A DNA stretch of 64,000 bases from Variovorax sp. Sphag1AA. Lineage in GTDB: Bacteria; Pseudomonadota; Gammaproteobacteria; Burkholderiales; Burkholderiaceae_C. The notes under the pieces are model-generated. The model did no database searches, was not told where the DNA came from, and worked only from the letters and a program-made list of their open reading frames with translations. Below, piece after piece: positions 17,485 to 25,597 of this stretch (the first letter of the stretch is position 1; each line of letters opens with the position of its first letter). Made by a program: the position numbers and the translations under genes. The stretch spans positions 1 through 64,000 of the forward strand of contig NZ_JACHYC010000003.1 of NCBI RefSeq assembly GCF_014192575.1, given 5' to 3'.

Positions 17485-19227
17485 ATGAAAACTTCTGCTT
17501 CTTCCTCCCGTCCCGAAGTCGTGGACCTGATCGTCGTCGGCGGCGGCATCGCCGGCCTGACGGCCGCAGTCGTCGCTCGCGCTTGCGGCTGCAGCGTCAT
17601 GCTGCTCGAGAAGGCCGACCAGTTGGGCGGCACCAGCGCGACTTCAGGCGGCGCGGCGTGGCTGCCCGGCAACCGCCATGTGCCTGCGGAGACCGATCCC
17701 GAGGCGCCGATGACATACCTCGCCCACCTGCTGGGGGAACGCATGGACAAGGCCAAGATCCGCGCATGGCTCGATAGCGGCATCGAGGCGGTCAACTTCC
17801 TCGAAGCCCGCAGCAGCGTGCGCTTTCGCATGTACGGCGGCGCCGACTACCGCACCGACGTGCCGGGCGCGGGATTCAACGGCCGCACCATCTACCCGTT
17901 CCCCTTCGATGATCGCGAGCTCGGAGATGCCTACAAGCTCATCAAGGCGCCGCTGCCGGCGATCACCGTGTTCCACGGGATGCAGACCGACAGCACGGAC
18001 CTGGCCATGCTCAGCAATGCGCTCCGGTCGCCGCGCGCGTTCATCTACAGCACGCGGCGATTGTTCAAGCACTACGCCGATCTGCTCGTTCATGGCCGTT
18101 CCACTCGGCGCCAGCGGGGCAACGCATTGATCGGCATGCTGCTGAAATCGGCCATCGACAGCGGCGTGCAAATCCGGGTGAACGCGCCGCTCGTGCGAGT
18201 CCTCGTTGAAAACGGTCAAGTGCGCGGCGCCGTGTTCGAGGAGCAGGGACAGCATCGCGAAGTACGTGCGGCATCCGTGGTCTTGGCGTCTGGCGGCTTT
18301 TCGGCCAATGCATCGATGCGCGCGGAGCACACTGCCTTCGCGGCACAACACATCGGATTGCCTCCGGAGACCAACGTTGGCGATGGTCTTCGCGAAGGCA
18401 TCCGGCTCGGCGGGCGAATGGGCGCCGACAACCATTCCGACTATTGCCACGCGCCCGTCTCCACCATGCGCAAGAAGAACGGAGACATCCTCAAGCATCC
18501 ACATTTCCGGCTCGATCGCTGCAAGCCCGGCGCCATCGTGGTGAACGCTGCCGGCAAGCGATTCGTCAACGAGGCCTGCTCGTACCATGACTTCGTGCGT
18601 GCCATGCATGCCAATGGCGCGGTCCCGGCGTTCCTGATCGGCGACCATCGCTTCCTGCGCAAGTACGGGATGGGACTCGTCCGGCCCTTTCCTTTCCCGT
18701 ACGGAAGCTTCATTCGCGCGGGTTATCTGATCGAGGCGCCTTCGATCGAAGCGCTGGCCCAGAGGCTGAACATCGATGGCGTGGCTTTGCGGGATTCCGT
18801 CGAGCGGCTCAATGGCTATGCGCGCACGGGGATCGACCTGGAGTTTGGCAAGGGGGCCGATGTCTACAGCCGTGGCGATGGCGATCCGGAACATGGTCCC
18901 AATCCGTGCCTCGGCGAGATTTCGCAGGGACCGTTCTATGCCGTGCGTGTGTACCCGGGCGATAGCAGCACCACCTGCGGCCTTGTGACCGACACGGACG
19001 CGCGAGTCCTTGATGCGAACGACAAGCCGATCGAGGGCCTGTACGCATGCGGCGTCGACATGAACAACCCCAGTCTGGGTGCGCACCCTGCGGCCGGTTG
19101 CAACCTCGGCCCTGCGATTGCATTTGCCTACCGGGCCGCGCGCCACGTTGCCGCGCGAAAGGACGGCGCTCTGCCGACCGTCAAGGTGGGGGCGGCCGCG
19201 GAAGTCCCGACCGCGATCGCCGCGTAG
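17485..19227 (+). CDS. KstD/fumarate-reductase-like FAD dehydrogenase
   Basis: A 580-aa FAD-binding oxidoreductase of the fumarate reductase/3-ketosteroid delta1-dehydrogenase superfamily. The N-terminus DLIVVGGGIAGLTAAVVARA is the FAD dinucleotide fold, LGGTSATSGGAAWLPG is typical of KstD-like enzymes, and the end has GLYACGVDMNNPSLGAHPAAGCNLGPA. Members desaturate ring ketones or reduce enoates. Four nt after the gentisate dioxygenase gene, it might aromatise an alicyclic precursor before ring cleavage. The family is clear, the reaction is not. Confidence 0.75.
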   Translation: MKTSASSSRPEVVDLIVVGGGIAGLTAAVVARACGCSVMLLEKADQLGGTSATSGGAAWLPGNRHVPAETDPEAPMTYLAHLLGERMDKAKIRAWLDSGIEAVNFLEARSSVRFRMYGGADYRTDVPGAGFNGRTIYPFPFDDRELGDAYKLIKAPLPAITVFHGMQTDSTDLAMLSNALRSPRAFIYSTRRLFKHYADLLVHGRSTRRQRGNALIGMLLKSAIDSGVQIRVNAPLVRVLVENGQVRGAVFEEQGQHREVRAASVVLASGGFSANASMRAEHTAFAAQHIGLPPETNVGDGLREGIRLGGRMGADNHSDYCHAPVSTMRKKNGDILKHPHFRLDRCKPGAIVVNAAGKRFVNEACSYHDFVRAMHANGAVPAFLIGDHRFLRKYGMGLVRPFPFPYGSFIRAGYLIEAPSIEALAQRLNIDGVALRDSVERLNGYARTGIDLEFGKGADVYSRGDGDPEHGPNPCLGEISQGPFYAVRVYPGDSSTTCGLVTDTDARVLDANDKPIEGLYACGVDMNNPSLGAHPAAGCNLGPAIAFAYRAARHVAARKDGALPTVKVGAAAEVPTAIAA

Positions 19228-19295
19228 CGCCGTCGCGGATTCATCGCGCTGATGGTCTGCTCGCTCCTTCAACGAACTGAGTCACTGGTACGAAT

Positions 19296-20261
19296 ATGCG
19301 CATCAAGTTCTTCCCGCTCCTGCTCGCCGCCATGCTCCCGCTGACCGCGGCCGTGGCGCAGGACTATCCGAAACAGCCCATCAGGTTTGTCGTGCCGTTC
19401 ACACCGAGCGGCGGCACAGACATCGTGGCTCGGCTGCTCGGCCAGAAGATGTCTGCTGCCATGGGCCAGCCCATCCTCGTCGAGAACCGGCCGGGCGCCG
19501 GCTCCCAGATTGGGACAGAGTACGTCGCAGCCTCTCCGCCAGATGGCTACACAGTCCTGTTGTCTTCGTCGTCGTCGCTGACGATTCCCTATCTGCGCAA
19601 GGCGAGTTTCGAACTTCCGCGTGACTTCACACCGATCGGCCAGGTTGGCATCGGCACTTTCGCCCTGGTCGTCAGTCCCAAACTGCCCTTCAAGACAGCA
19701 GGCGAGTTCATCGCGGCGGCGAAGGCCAACCCCGGCAAGTACAGCTATGCGTCAGCCGGTAGCGGGTCTGCCGGGCACCTGGCGCTTGAATTGCTTCGCA
19801 GCAAGACGGGTGCCGATCTCGTGCACGTACCCTACAAGAGCAGCGGAGAAGTCGCCAATTCGATCATCAGCGGACAGGTCGATGCGTCCATCGACATCCT
19901 GACCATCGAGAAGGGGTTCATCGACAACGGGCAGGTGAGGGCGCTTGCGACGACAGGCATAGCGCGTGACCCCACCCTGCCGCAGGTGCCGACGCTCAAC
20001 GAGACCGGCGCCGTTCCTGGGGGCTATGACCTGACGTACTGGTATGGCCTGTTCGTTCCGGCGAAGACGCCGGCGCCTGTCGTCAAGCGACTGCAGCACG
20101 AGTTCGAGACCGCCATGAAGGACCCGGAAATCCTCGCCCGCCTGAAGACGCTGCAGATCCAGCCGTCCACGATGACTGCGGCCCAGTTCAAGGAGAACGT
20201 CCAGACCGAGGCCGCCATGTGGAAGAAGCTCATCGGCGAAAAAGGCATACGCGCCGACTGA
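19296..20261 (+). CDS. Bug-family solute receptor (first of tandem pair)
   Basis: A 321-aa TctC/Bug protein. Signal peptide MRIKFFPLLLAAMLPLTAAVAQ precedes the mature start DYPKQPIRFVVPFTPSGGTDIVARLL, shown here as IRFVVPFTPSGGTDIVARL. VENRPGAGSQIGTEYVA is a further family signature. It should bind the carboxylate used by the P450/gentisate operon. The ribosome binding site is weak. It is closely similar by eye to the next gene, from which it probably arose by duplication; no TctAB genes are present. Confidence 0.88.
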   Translation: MRIKFFPLLLAAMLPLTAAVAQDYPKQPIRFVVPFTPSGGTDIVARLLGQKMSAAMGQPILVENRPGAGSQIGTEYVAASPPDGYTVLLSSSSSLTIPYLRKASFELPRDFTPIGQVGIGTFALVVSPKLPFKTAGEFIAAAKANPGKYSYASAGSGSAGHLALELLRSKTGADLVHVPYKSSGEVANSIISGQVDASIDILTIEKGFIDNGQVRALATTGIARDPTLPQVPTLNETGAVPGGYDLTYWYGLFVPAKTPAPVVKRLQHEFETAMKDPEILARLKTLQIQPSTMTAAQFKENVQTEAAMWKKLIGEKGIRAD

Positions 20262-20330
20262 ACGCCTGGCCTCCTTCGGCGAGGCCGAACCCAACCCTCA
20301 CCCCGACCGACTCGACGACAAAGGAGACAG

Positions 20331-21320
20331 ATGATGATGAGACGTGTATTCCTTGGCGGCGCCTCGCGCGCGTTCGCGATGATGGCGCTGGCGTTCTGGG
20401 CCGTCTCGGCCGCTGCGGCCGACTTTCCCGATCGTGTGGTGCGCGTCGTCGTCCCGCAGGGGCCGGGCGGCGGCACCGATCTGGTGGCGCGTCTGATCGC
20501 CCAACGTCTCTCGCCCCGGCTCGGACAGCCGGTGATCGTGGACAACAAACCTGGCGGCGGCACGCAACTCGGCACCGAATATGTGGCCAACGCGCCCGCC
20601 GACGGCTACACGGTGCTGATGACGGCCTCGCCCGTGGTCCTGCTGCCCTACCTGCGCAAGACGCGCTTTGACTTCATTCGTGACTTCGTGCCGATCGGGC
20701 AGGTGGGGGTCGGCAACTTCGCCCTGGTCGTCAATCCCAAGCTGCCGTTCCGCACGACCGAGGAATTCTTCAAGGCAGTGCGCGCGAATCCGGGCAAGTA
20801 CACATTCGGCTCGGCCGGTGTGGGTTCCGCCGGCCATCTTGCCCTCGAACTGCTCAAGGCCAGGGCGGATATGGACCTGGTTCACGTTCCATACAGGAGC
20901 GCCGGCGAAGTCGCTACCGCGGTGGCGAGCGGCCAGGTGGACAGCTCGATCGACAATCTCACCACGGAGAAGCCGCAGATCGACGCGCAAAACGTGCGTG
21001 GCCTTGCGACGACGGGACAAGATCGCGACCCGGGGCTGGCGACGCTTCCGACAATCAACGAGCTCAAGCTCGTGCCGGGTGGCTATGTCATGACCTACTG
21101 GTATGGCATGTTCGTCTCAACGCGCACGCCGGCGCCTGTCGTCGATCGCCTGCGGCGCGACTTCGCTGTCGTGATGAGCGACCCTGGCATGGCAGAGCAA
21201 CTCCGAAAAATGAGCCTCGTACCTTCCACCTTCTCTGCCGAGGCGTTCGGCACCAGTCTTGCCGAAGAAGCATCTATGTGGCGGCGCGTGATCTCAGACG
21301 CAAGGATCGAGATGCCGTGA
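20331..21320 (+). CDS. Bug-family solute receptor (second of tandem pair)
   Basis: A 329-aa TctC/Bug receptor with signal peptide (MMMRRVFLGG to SAAAA) and core VVPQGPGGGTDLVARLIAQ. Blocks such as TQLGTEYVANAPADGYTVL and VGVGNFALVVNPKLPF align closely with the preceding gene, indicating a tandem duplication. AAAGGAGACAG lies directly before the ATG. The pair may bind related substrates, such as the parent compound and an intermediate. Confidence 0.88.
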   Translation: MMMRRVFLGGASRAFAMMALAFWAVSAAAADFPDRVVRVVVPQGPGGGTDLVARLIAQRLSPRLGQPVIVDNKPGGGTQLGTEYVANAPADGYTVLMTASPVVLLPYLRKTRFDFIRDFVPIGQVGVGNFALVVNPKLPFRTTEEFFKAVRANPGKYTFGSAGVGSAGHLALELLKARADMDLVHVPYRSAGEVATAVASGQVDSSIDNLTTEKPQIDAQNVRGLATTGQDRDPGLATLPTINELKLVPGGYVMTYWYGMFVSTRTPAPVVDRLRRDFAVVMSDPGMAEQLRKMSLVPSTFSAEAFGTSLAEEASMWRRVISDARIEMP

Positions 21321-21571
21321 AGGGATTCAGCCTCTTCCAAGGGCGATGGGCGCCGAATCGACATTCGGTGACACCATCGATGTCCACAGAGTGCCGGTTT
21401 TAGTCCTTCGCGCGTGCCAGGCAAGAGGTCCGCGTTGCACTGCTCGGACAGAAGATGCAAGCCGCTCGCAATGTCGCCGTTGCGCGCTTTCAGGATAGCA
21501 GCGAGCCCTCTATGTTGACCATGGAGAGCCGCGCTCCATGGAGCAGACGAGTGACCTAGGGCCGACCAGCC

Positions 21572-22146
21572 CTACGCGCGGCATTCATGGCATTTGTGGC
21601 TTTGGATGGTAGGGAGAGGCACGCCCGCGAACAGCCGGAACAGCATCGCTGCACCAAAGCGCTCCGTGACCACGCCTGTCATCAGCAGAAACAGCATTCC
21701 GAACACGCCCGTGGCAGTGAAGGCCTGTCCAAATAGCCGATGAGGGTTCGGGCTGCGGCCCATGGTCCCGTGACCATGCTGAGGGCCACGTGAGTTCCTA
21801 GTCCAGCCGCGAAATGCAAGGCTGCCAAGAGACGTGGCGCACGCAGCTCCGCGCACGCCGGCAAGACTCCGCACGAGACTGCGAACCCGAGCGGCACCGC
21901 CGCGCGCGGTGCGATGCGCGCGAGCAGCGGCGCGGTCGCCACGCTGGCGAGAACGACGCCCATGAGGAACAGGCTCACACCACCCGACTGTTGCGGATCC
22001 AGTCCGTGGGCGGTGATCAATGCACCAACCCAGAGCGGTAACGCCACCAGGTCGAGCATGCCAGCGCAGTGGCCGGCCATCAGGGCCAGCCGGCCGGCAA
22101 TGGGCAAGGTGGGTGATGCAGAGGAAGTACCGGTGGGATCGCGCAT
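21572..22146 (-). pseudogene. Frameshifted, truncated MFS transporter
   Basis: Two minus-strand frames together encode the start of a major facilitator protein. The first (22146 to about 21765) has membrane-like segments such as LVALPLWVGALITAHGL and GGVSLFLMGVVLASVA. Near 21765 the reading must shift frame to continue with HRLFGQAFTATGVFGMLFLL and GVVTERFGAAMLFRLFAGV before a stop at 21572. The fused product would be about 190 aa, roughly half a normal MFS protein, so the gene is both frameshifted and truncated. A sequencing error could explain the shift but not the missing half. Confidence 0.6.
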
Positions 22147-22212
22147 GGGGCATGTCCGAAGGTCGACAGATTGTTCGCGGCGCGTCTTTTCGAAATGAGT
22201 GTAAACACCAAT

Positions 22213-22229
22213 ATGAACAATTAGTTCAT
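22213..22229. promoter_or_regulatory. Palindromic operator candidate before the TfdB-like operon
   Basis: ATGAAC-AATTA-GTTCAT is a perfect 6-bp inverted repeat in an AT-rich patch about 40 nt upstream of the first gene of the operon. The TetR gene that ends this operon (32063) is the nearest candidate regulator. Confidence 0.4.
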
Positions 22230-22269
22230 TTCGAGAAGATCGCCGCCGTTTTCAAAACAGAGATATGTG

Positions 22270-24021
22270 ATGCCTTTTCCTGAAGCCTCGATCGAGGTAC
22301 CGGTGCTGGTTGTCGGCGCCGGTCCTGCCGGCCTGACGGCCGCGCTTGCACTGCGCCAGTACGGTGTGGACGCCGTGGTCGTCAATCGCCATGGCTGGAC
22401 AGCAAACACACCCCGCGCGCACTACCAGAACCAGCGGGCGATCGAAATCCTGCGTGAGCTCGGCCTCGAGCAGCAGGTGGTCGCTGCCGGGATGCCCGAG
22501 GCGCTGGCCCGGAATGTGGTGTGGGCCGAAACGCTCGCTGGCGTGGAGTACGCACGCGTTCCGACGTACATGGCGGCACGCACGGATGCATACCGTCGCG
22601 CGAGTCCTTGTCCCTCGGTCAACGTGGCACAGCATTTGATGGAGCCCATCCTGGCGCGCGCGGCCATGGAGCGCGGCGCGAAGATCCGTTGGGGCCATGA
22701 GTTCACGGGATTGACCCAGGACGCATCGGGCGTGGTCGCACGCATCCTTGACCGCGCTGAAGAGCGCAGCTACGCGATCCGCGCCCAGTACGTCATTGGC
22801 GCGGACGGCGCGCGCAGCAAGGTGGCCGAGGCGCTGGGCGTCGCCCACGAGGGCCCAGCCGGCTGGGGAGCCGCTGTCAACGTCTGGTTTCGCGCCGACC
22901 TCGCGCGCTACTGCGCGCACCGCCCCGGCATCCTCTACTGGACCAATCGTCCCGGCGCCGACTTCTGGGTTGGCAGCGGCGGCTTCATCAACGTGCAGCC
23001 CTGGAACGAGTGGGTGCTCTCGTTCATGTACGACCCTGCGCATGGCCAGCCCGATCTCTCGAATGAAGCGATGGCCACGCGTGTGCGCACGCTGGTGGGG
23101 GATGCGGATCTGAAGGTCGAGGTGCTTGCGGTCAGCCCGTGGCAGATGAACGCGCAGGTGGCGCAGCGCATGACTTCGGGCCGCGTCTTCCTGGCCGGGG
23201 ATGCCGCACACCGCCATCCGCCTTCGGGGGCGCTGGGCTCCAACACCTCGATGCAGGACGGCTACAACCTCGCCTGGAAGCTCGCTGCAGTGCTACGCGG
23301 CGAGGCTGGGGAAGGCCTGCTTGCGAGTTACGAGGACGAGCGGCTGCCGGTGGCCCGCGCCATCGTGAGCCGCTCGATGCAGAACATCGAGATCTTCCAG
23401 GAGGTCGCGGCCGCCATCGGCTTCGCCCACGGGCAGAGCGAGGAGGCCGGCTGGGGGGCGCACGCCGAACTGGCCGCCAGCGCAGCCAAGCGGGAAGCAC
23501 TTCGCACAGCGCTGGAACGTCAGCAACACCACTTCGGGGCACACGGCTTCGAGCTGAACGTGCGCTATGAAAAGGGCGCGCTGGTCGATGACGGATCGGT
23601 CGATGCACGGGCCGAAATCGATACTGCCATTCACCACGTCCCGAGCACGCGCCCCGGCGCCCATCTGCCACATGCGTGGCTGGCGCGTGGCCCGGGCGCG
23701 CACAGCGAACAGCGATCCACGCTCGACATCTGCCGACTGGGCCGTTGGACCCTGCTGGTAGGTCACGACGGCGCCGCGTGGCGCGAGGCTGCTCGGCGTG
23801 TCGCCGATGCACTGGCAGTCGCCCTGGACGTGGCCGGCATCGGGATAGGCCTCGACTGGCGTGACGTCAACGACGACTGGTGCGCGCTGCGCGGAACCGG
23901 CGACGACGGCTGCCTGCTGGTGCGTCCCGACAAGGTGGTCGCCTGGCGCAGTGTCGCAATGCCGACCGATCCCTTCGAAGCGCTGCAGCGCGTGCTGCGG
24001 CAACTCCTTTGCCTTTCCTGA
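22270..24021 (+). CDS. TfdB/PheA-like FAD aromatic hydroxylase
   Basis: A 583-aa flavoprotein monooxygenase. The FAD motif VLVVGAGPAGLTAALALRQYG, seen in part as VVGAGPAGLTAAL, is followed by VVVNRHGWTANTPRAHYQNQR, a pattern typical of 2,4-dichlorophenol 6-monooxygenase (TfdB) relatives. YVIGADGARSKVAE is the DG motif and VFLAGDAAHRHPPSG the GD motif. The C-terminal third is the thioredoxin-like domain. It probably ortho-hydroxylates a phenolic acid to a catechol-type product. ATG at 22270 is used; an overlapping GTG at 22267 is possible. It starts the operon that continues to 32707. Confidence 0.8.
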   Translation: MPFPEASIEVPVLVVGAGPAGLTAALALRQYGVDAVVVNRHGWTANTPRAHYQNQRAIEILRELGLEQQVVAAGMPEALARNVVWAETLAGVEYARVPTYMAARTDAYRRASPCPSVNVAQHLMEPILARAAMERGAKIRWGHEFTGLTQDASGVVARILDRAEERSYAIRAQYVIGADGARSKVAEALGVAHEGPAGWGAAVNVWFRADLARYCAHRPGILYWTNRPGADFWVGSGGFINVQPWNEWVLSFMYDPAHGQPDLSNEAMATRVRTLVGDADLKVEVLAVSPWQMNAQVAQRMTSGRVFLAGDAAHRHPPSGALGSNTSMQDGYNLAWKLAAVLRGEAGEGLLASYEDERLPVARAIVSRSMQNIEIFQEVAAAIGFAHGQSEEAGWGAHAELAASAAKREALRTALERQQHHFGAHGFELNVRYEKGALVDDGSVDARAEIDTAIHHVPSTRPGAHLPHAWLARGPGAHSEQRSTLDICRLGRWTLLVGHDGAAWREAARRVADALAVALDVAGIGIGLDWRDVNDDWCALRGTGDDGCLLVRPDKVVAWRSVAMPTDPFEALQRVLRQLLCLS

Positions 24022-24042
24022 CCAACGAGACGAGCCTAAGAA

Positions 24043-24924
24043 ATGAAGCTTCTGAACTACGTGAAAGAGGGCGCCGTTCGCATCGGCGCCCAGACTGAGC
24101 AAGGCATCGTGGACCTGACTGCCGCTTTGCCCGACCCGCCGAGCGAACTGATTGGTCTGTTCGGCCAAGGCGACTCCGCGCTGGCCGCGGCGCGCGATGC
24201 GATCGCGAGCGCCTCACACTTCATCGCTTCCGACGCGGTGCGCATCCTTCCGCCCGTGCTGCGTCCGCCCAAGTTCCTAGGCGTCGGAGGCAACTTCCAC
24301 TCGCACATCGTCGAGGCGGCTCATCTGGGCGCGAAGGTGCCCCGGTACCCGGTGTGGTTCAACAAGCAGGCCACCTGCATCAACGGACCCTTCGATCCGA
24401 TCTGGAAGCCGCATGATTCCGAGGAACTGGACTACGAAGGCGAACTGGCGCTGGTCATCGGCCGGCGCTGCCGCCGCGTCGGCGTGGAGGAGGCCCTTTC
24501 GGTGGTGGCCGGCTACGCCGTATGCAATGACGTGAGCATCCGCGATTGGCAGATGCGTGCGCCGACCTCCACCATCGGCAAGTCCTTCGACACGCACGGG
24601 CCTCTAGGGCCCTGGCTGGTCACGCCGGACGAAGTCGGCGATCCCGGTAAGTTGCGCCTGCGTACCTGGGTCAACGGCGATCTGCGCCAGGACGGCACGA
24701 CCGAGGAAATGGTCTTCAACTGCGCGCAACTGGTTAGCGACCTCAGCCAGCGTTGCACGCTGGAAGTCGGCGACGTGCTGTCCGTCGGCAGCCCCGCGGG
24801 CGTAGGCGGGCTGCGCAAGCCACCCGTCTGGTTGCGGCCCGGCGATCGTGTGCGGGTGGAGATCGAACGAGTCGGCGCCATCGAGAACGTCGTCATCGAA
24901 GAGCCCGAAGCCGGGCGCGCCTGA
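24043..24924 (+). CDS. FAH-family hydrolase
   Basis: A 293-aa fumarylacetoacetate hydrolase family protein. DYEGELALVIGRRCRRV holds the metal-binding E-x-E, GYAVCNDVSIRDWQ is highly typical, and GDVLSVGSPAGVGGL is the C-terminal core. It lies 21 nt after the hydroxylase and before a VOC protein, so it probably hydrolyses or hydrates the ring-cleavage product of this operon, as HpaG- or fumarylpyruvate-hydrolase-like enzymes do. It differs clearly from the second FAH gene at 15529. Confidence 0.8.
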   Translation: MKLLNYVKEGAVRIGAQTEQGIVDLTAALPDPPSELIGLFGQGDSALAAARDAIASASHFIASDAVRILPPVLRPPKFLGVGGNFHSHIVEAAHLGAKVPRYPVWFNKQATCINGPFDPIWKPHDSEELDYEGELALVIGRRCRRVGVEEALSVVAGYAVCNDVSIRDWQMRAPTSTIGKSFDTHGPLGPWLVTPDEVGDPGKLRLRTWVNGDLRQDGTTEEMVFNCAQLVSDLSQRCTLEVGDVLSVGSPAGVGGLRKPPVWLRPGDRVRVEIERVGAIENVVIEEPEAGRA

Positions 24925-24945
24925 TCTTTTACATCGGAGATTCCA

Positions 24946-25545
24946 ATGAGCAACACCCCTGATCCCAAGGCGCTGCGCGCGCAGGCCGCCGTTTCCCCGT
25001 CCAAGCTGGCCCACCTTGTCTTCCTGACGGGGCAGCTGCATGTCATGCGCGACTGGTACTTGCGCGTACTGAACGCGAAGGTCGCATTCGAGAACGAGAA
25101 CCTGTGCTTTGTCTCGTATGACGATGAGCATCACCGGATCGGCTTGATCCGCATGGACGGGCTGCACGCGCGGCCGCAGGTCCCCACGGCGGGCGCGCAC
25201 CACTGCGCCTTCACCTACGCGAACCTCGACGAGCTCTTCGGCACCTACCTGCGTCTGCAGCAGGCTGGGATCGTGCCTTTCTGGTGCATCAACCACGGGC
25301 CGACCACCTCGATGTACTACCGCGACCCAGACGGCAACCGAGTCGAACTGCAGGTGGACAACCTGACCGCCGAGGAATGCGATGCCTTCTTCGCTTCAGG
25401 TGCCTACGACGAGAACCCGATCGGCCTGATCTTCGAGCCGGAAGCTTGGATCGAGCGTTTGGCTCGCGGCGAATCGCCGAAGTCGGTATCGCGGCGCGAT
25501 CCGCTCCCGGCCGGCGCCAACCCCTTCGAAATGATCCGCGACTGA
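24946..25545 (+). CDS. VOC-fold protein, extradiol-dioxygenase-like
   Basis: A 199-aa single-domain vicinal oxygen chelate protein. LAHLVFLT near residue 22, AHHCAFTYANLDEL near 85 and NRVELQVDN near 127 provide a His-His-Glu metal triad in the positions used by extradiol dioxygenases. Most catechol extradiol enzymes have two VOC modules (about 300 aa); this one has one plus a C-terminal extension. Between an FAH hydrolase and the envelope genes, ring cleavage is the best guess. GGAGATTCCA precedes the ATG. Confidence 0.7.
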   Translation: MSNTPDPKALRAQAAVSPSKLAHLVFLTGQLHVMRDWYLRVLNAKVAFENENLCFVSYDDEHHRIGLIRMDGLHARPQVPTAGAHHCAFTYANLDELFGTYLRLQQAGIVPFWCINHGPTTSMYYRDPDGNRVELQVDNLTAEECDAFFASGAYDENPIGLIFEPEAWIERLARGESPKSVSRRDPLPAGANPFEMIRD

Positions 25546-25597
25546 ACAGCGGACCGGAGCGGGCCGGTTCAACCCGTCACAACAACGAGGAGACAAC

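Larger units (their letters stand above)
21321..22269. other. Gene-poor region with MFS relic and promoter
   Basis: Nearly 950 bases without an intact gene. The first 250 hold nothing recognisable, 21572-22146 is a broken MFS gene on the minus strand, and 22147-22269 is the promoter region of the next operon. Confidence 0.5.

Noticed and set aside
17644..19272. 542-codon open frame on the minus strand
   Set aside because: Antisense to the KstD-like flavoprotein, which has clear FAD motifs.
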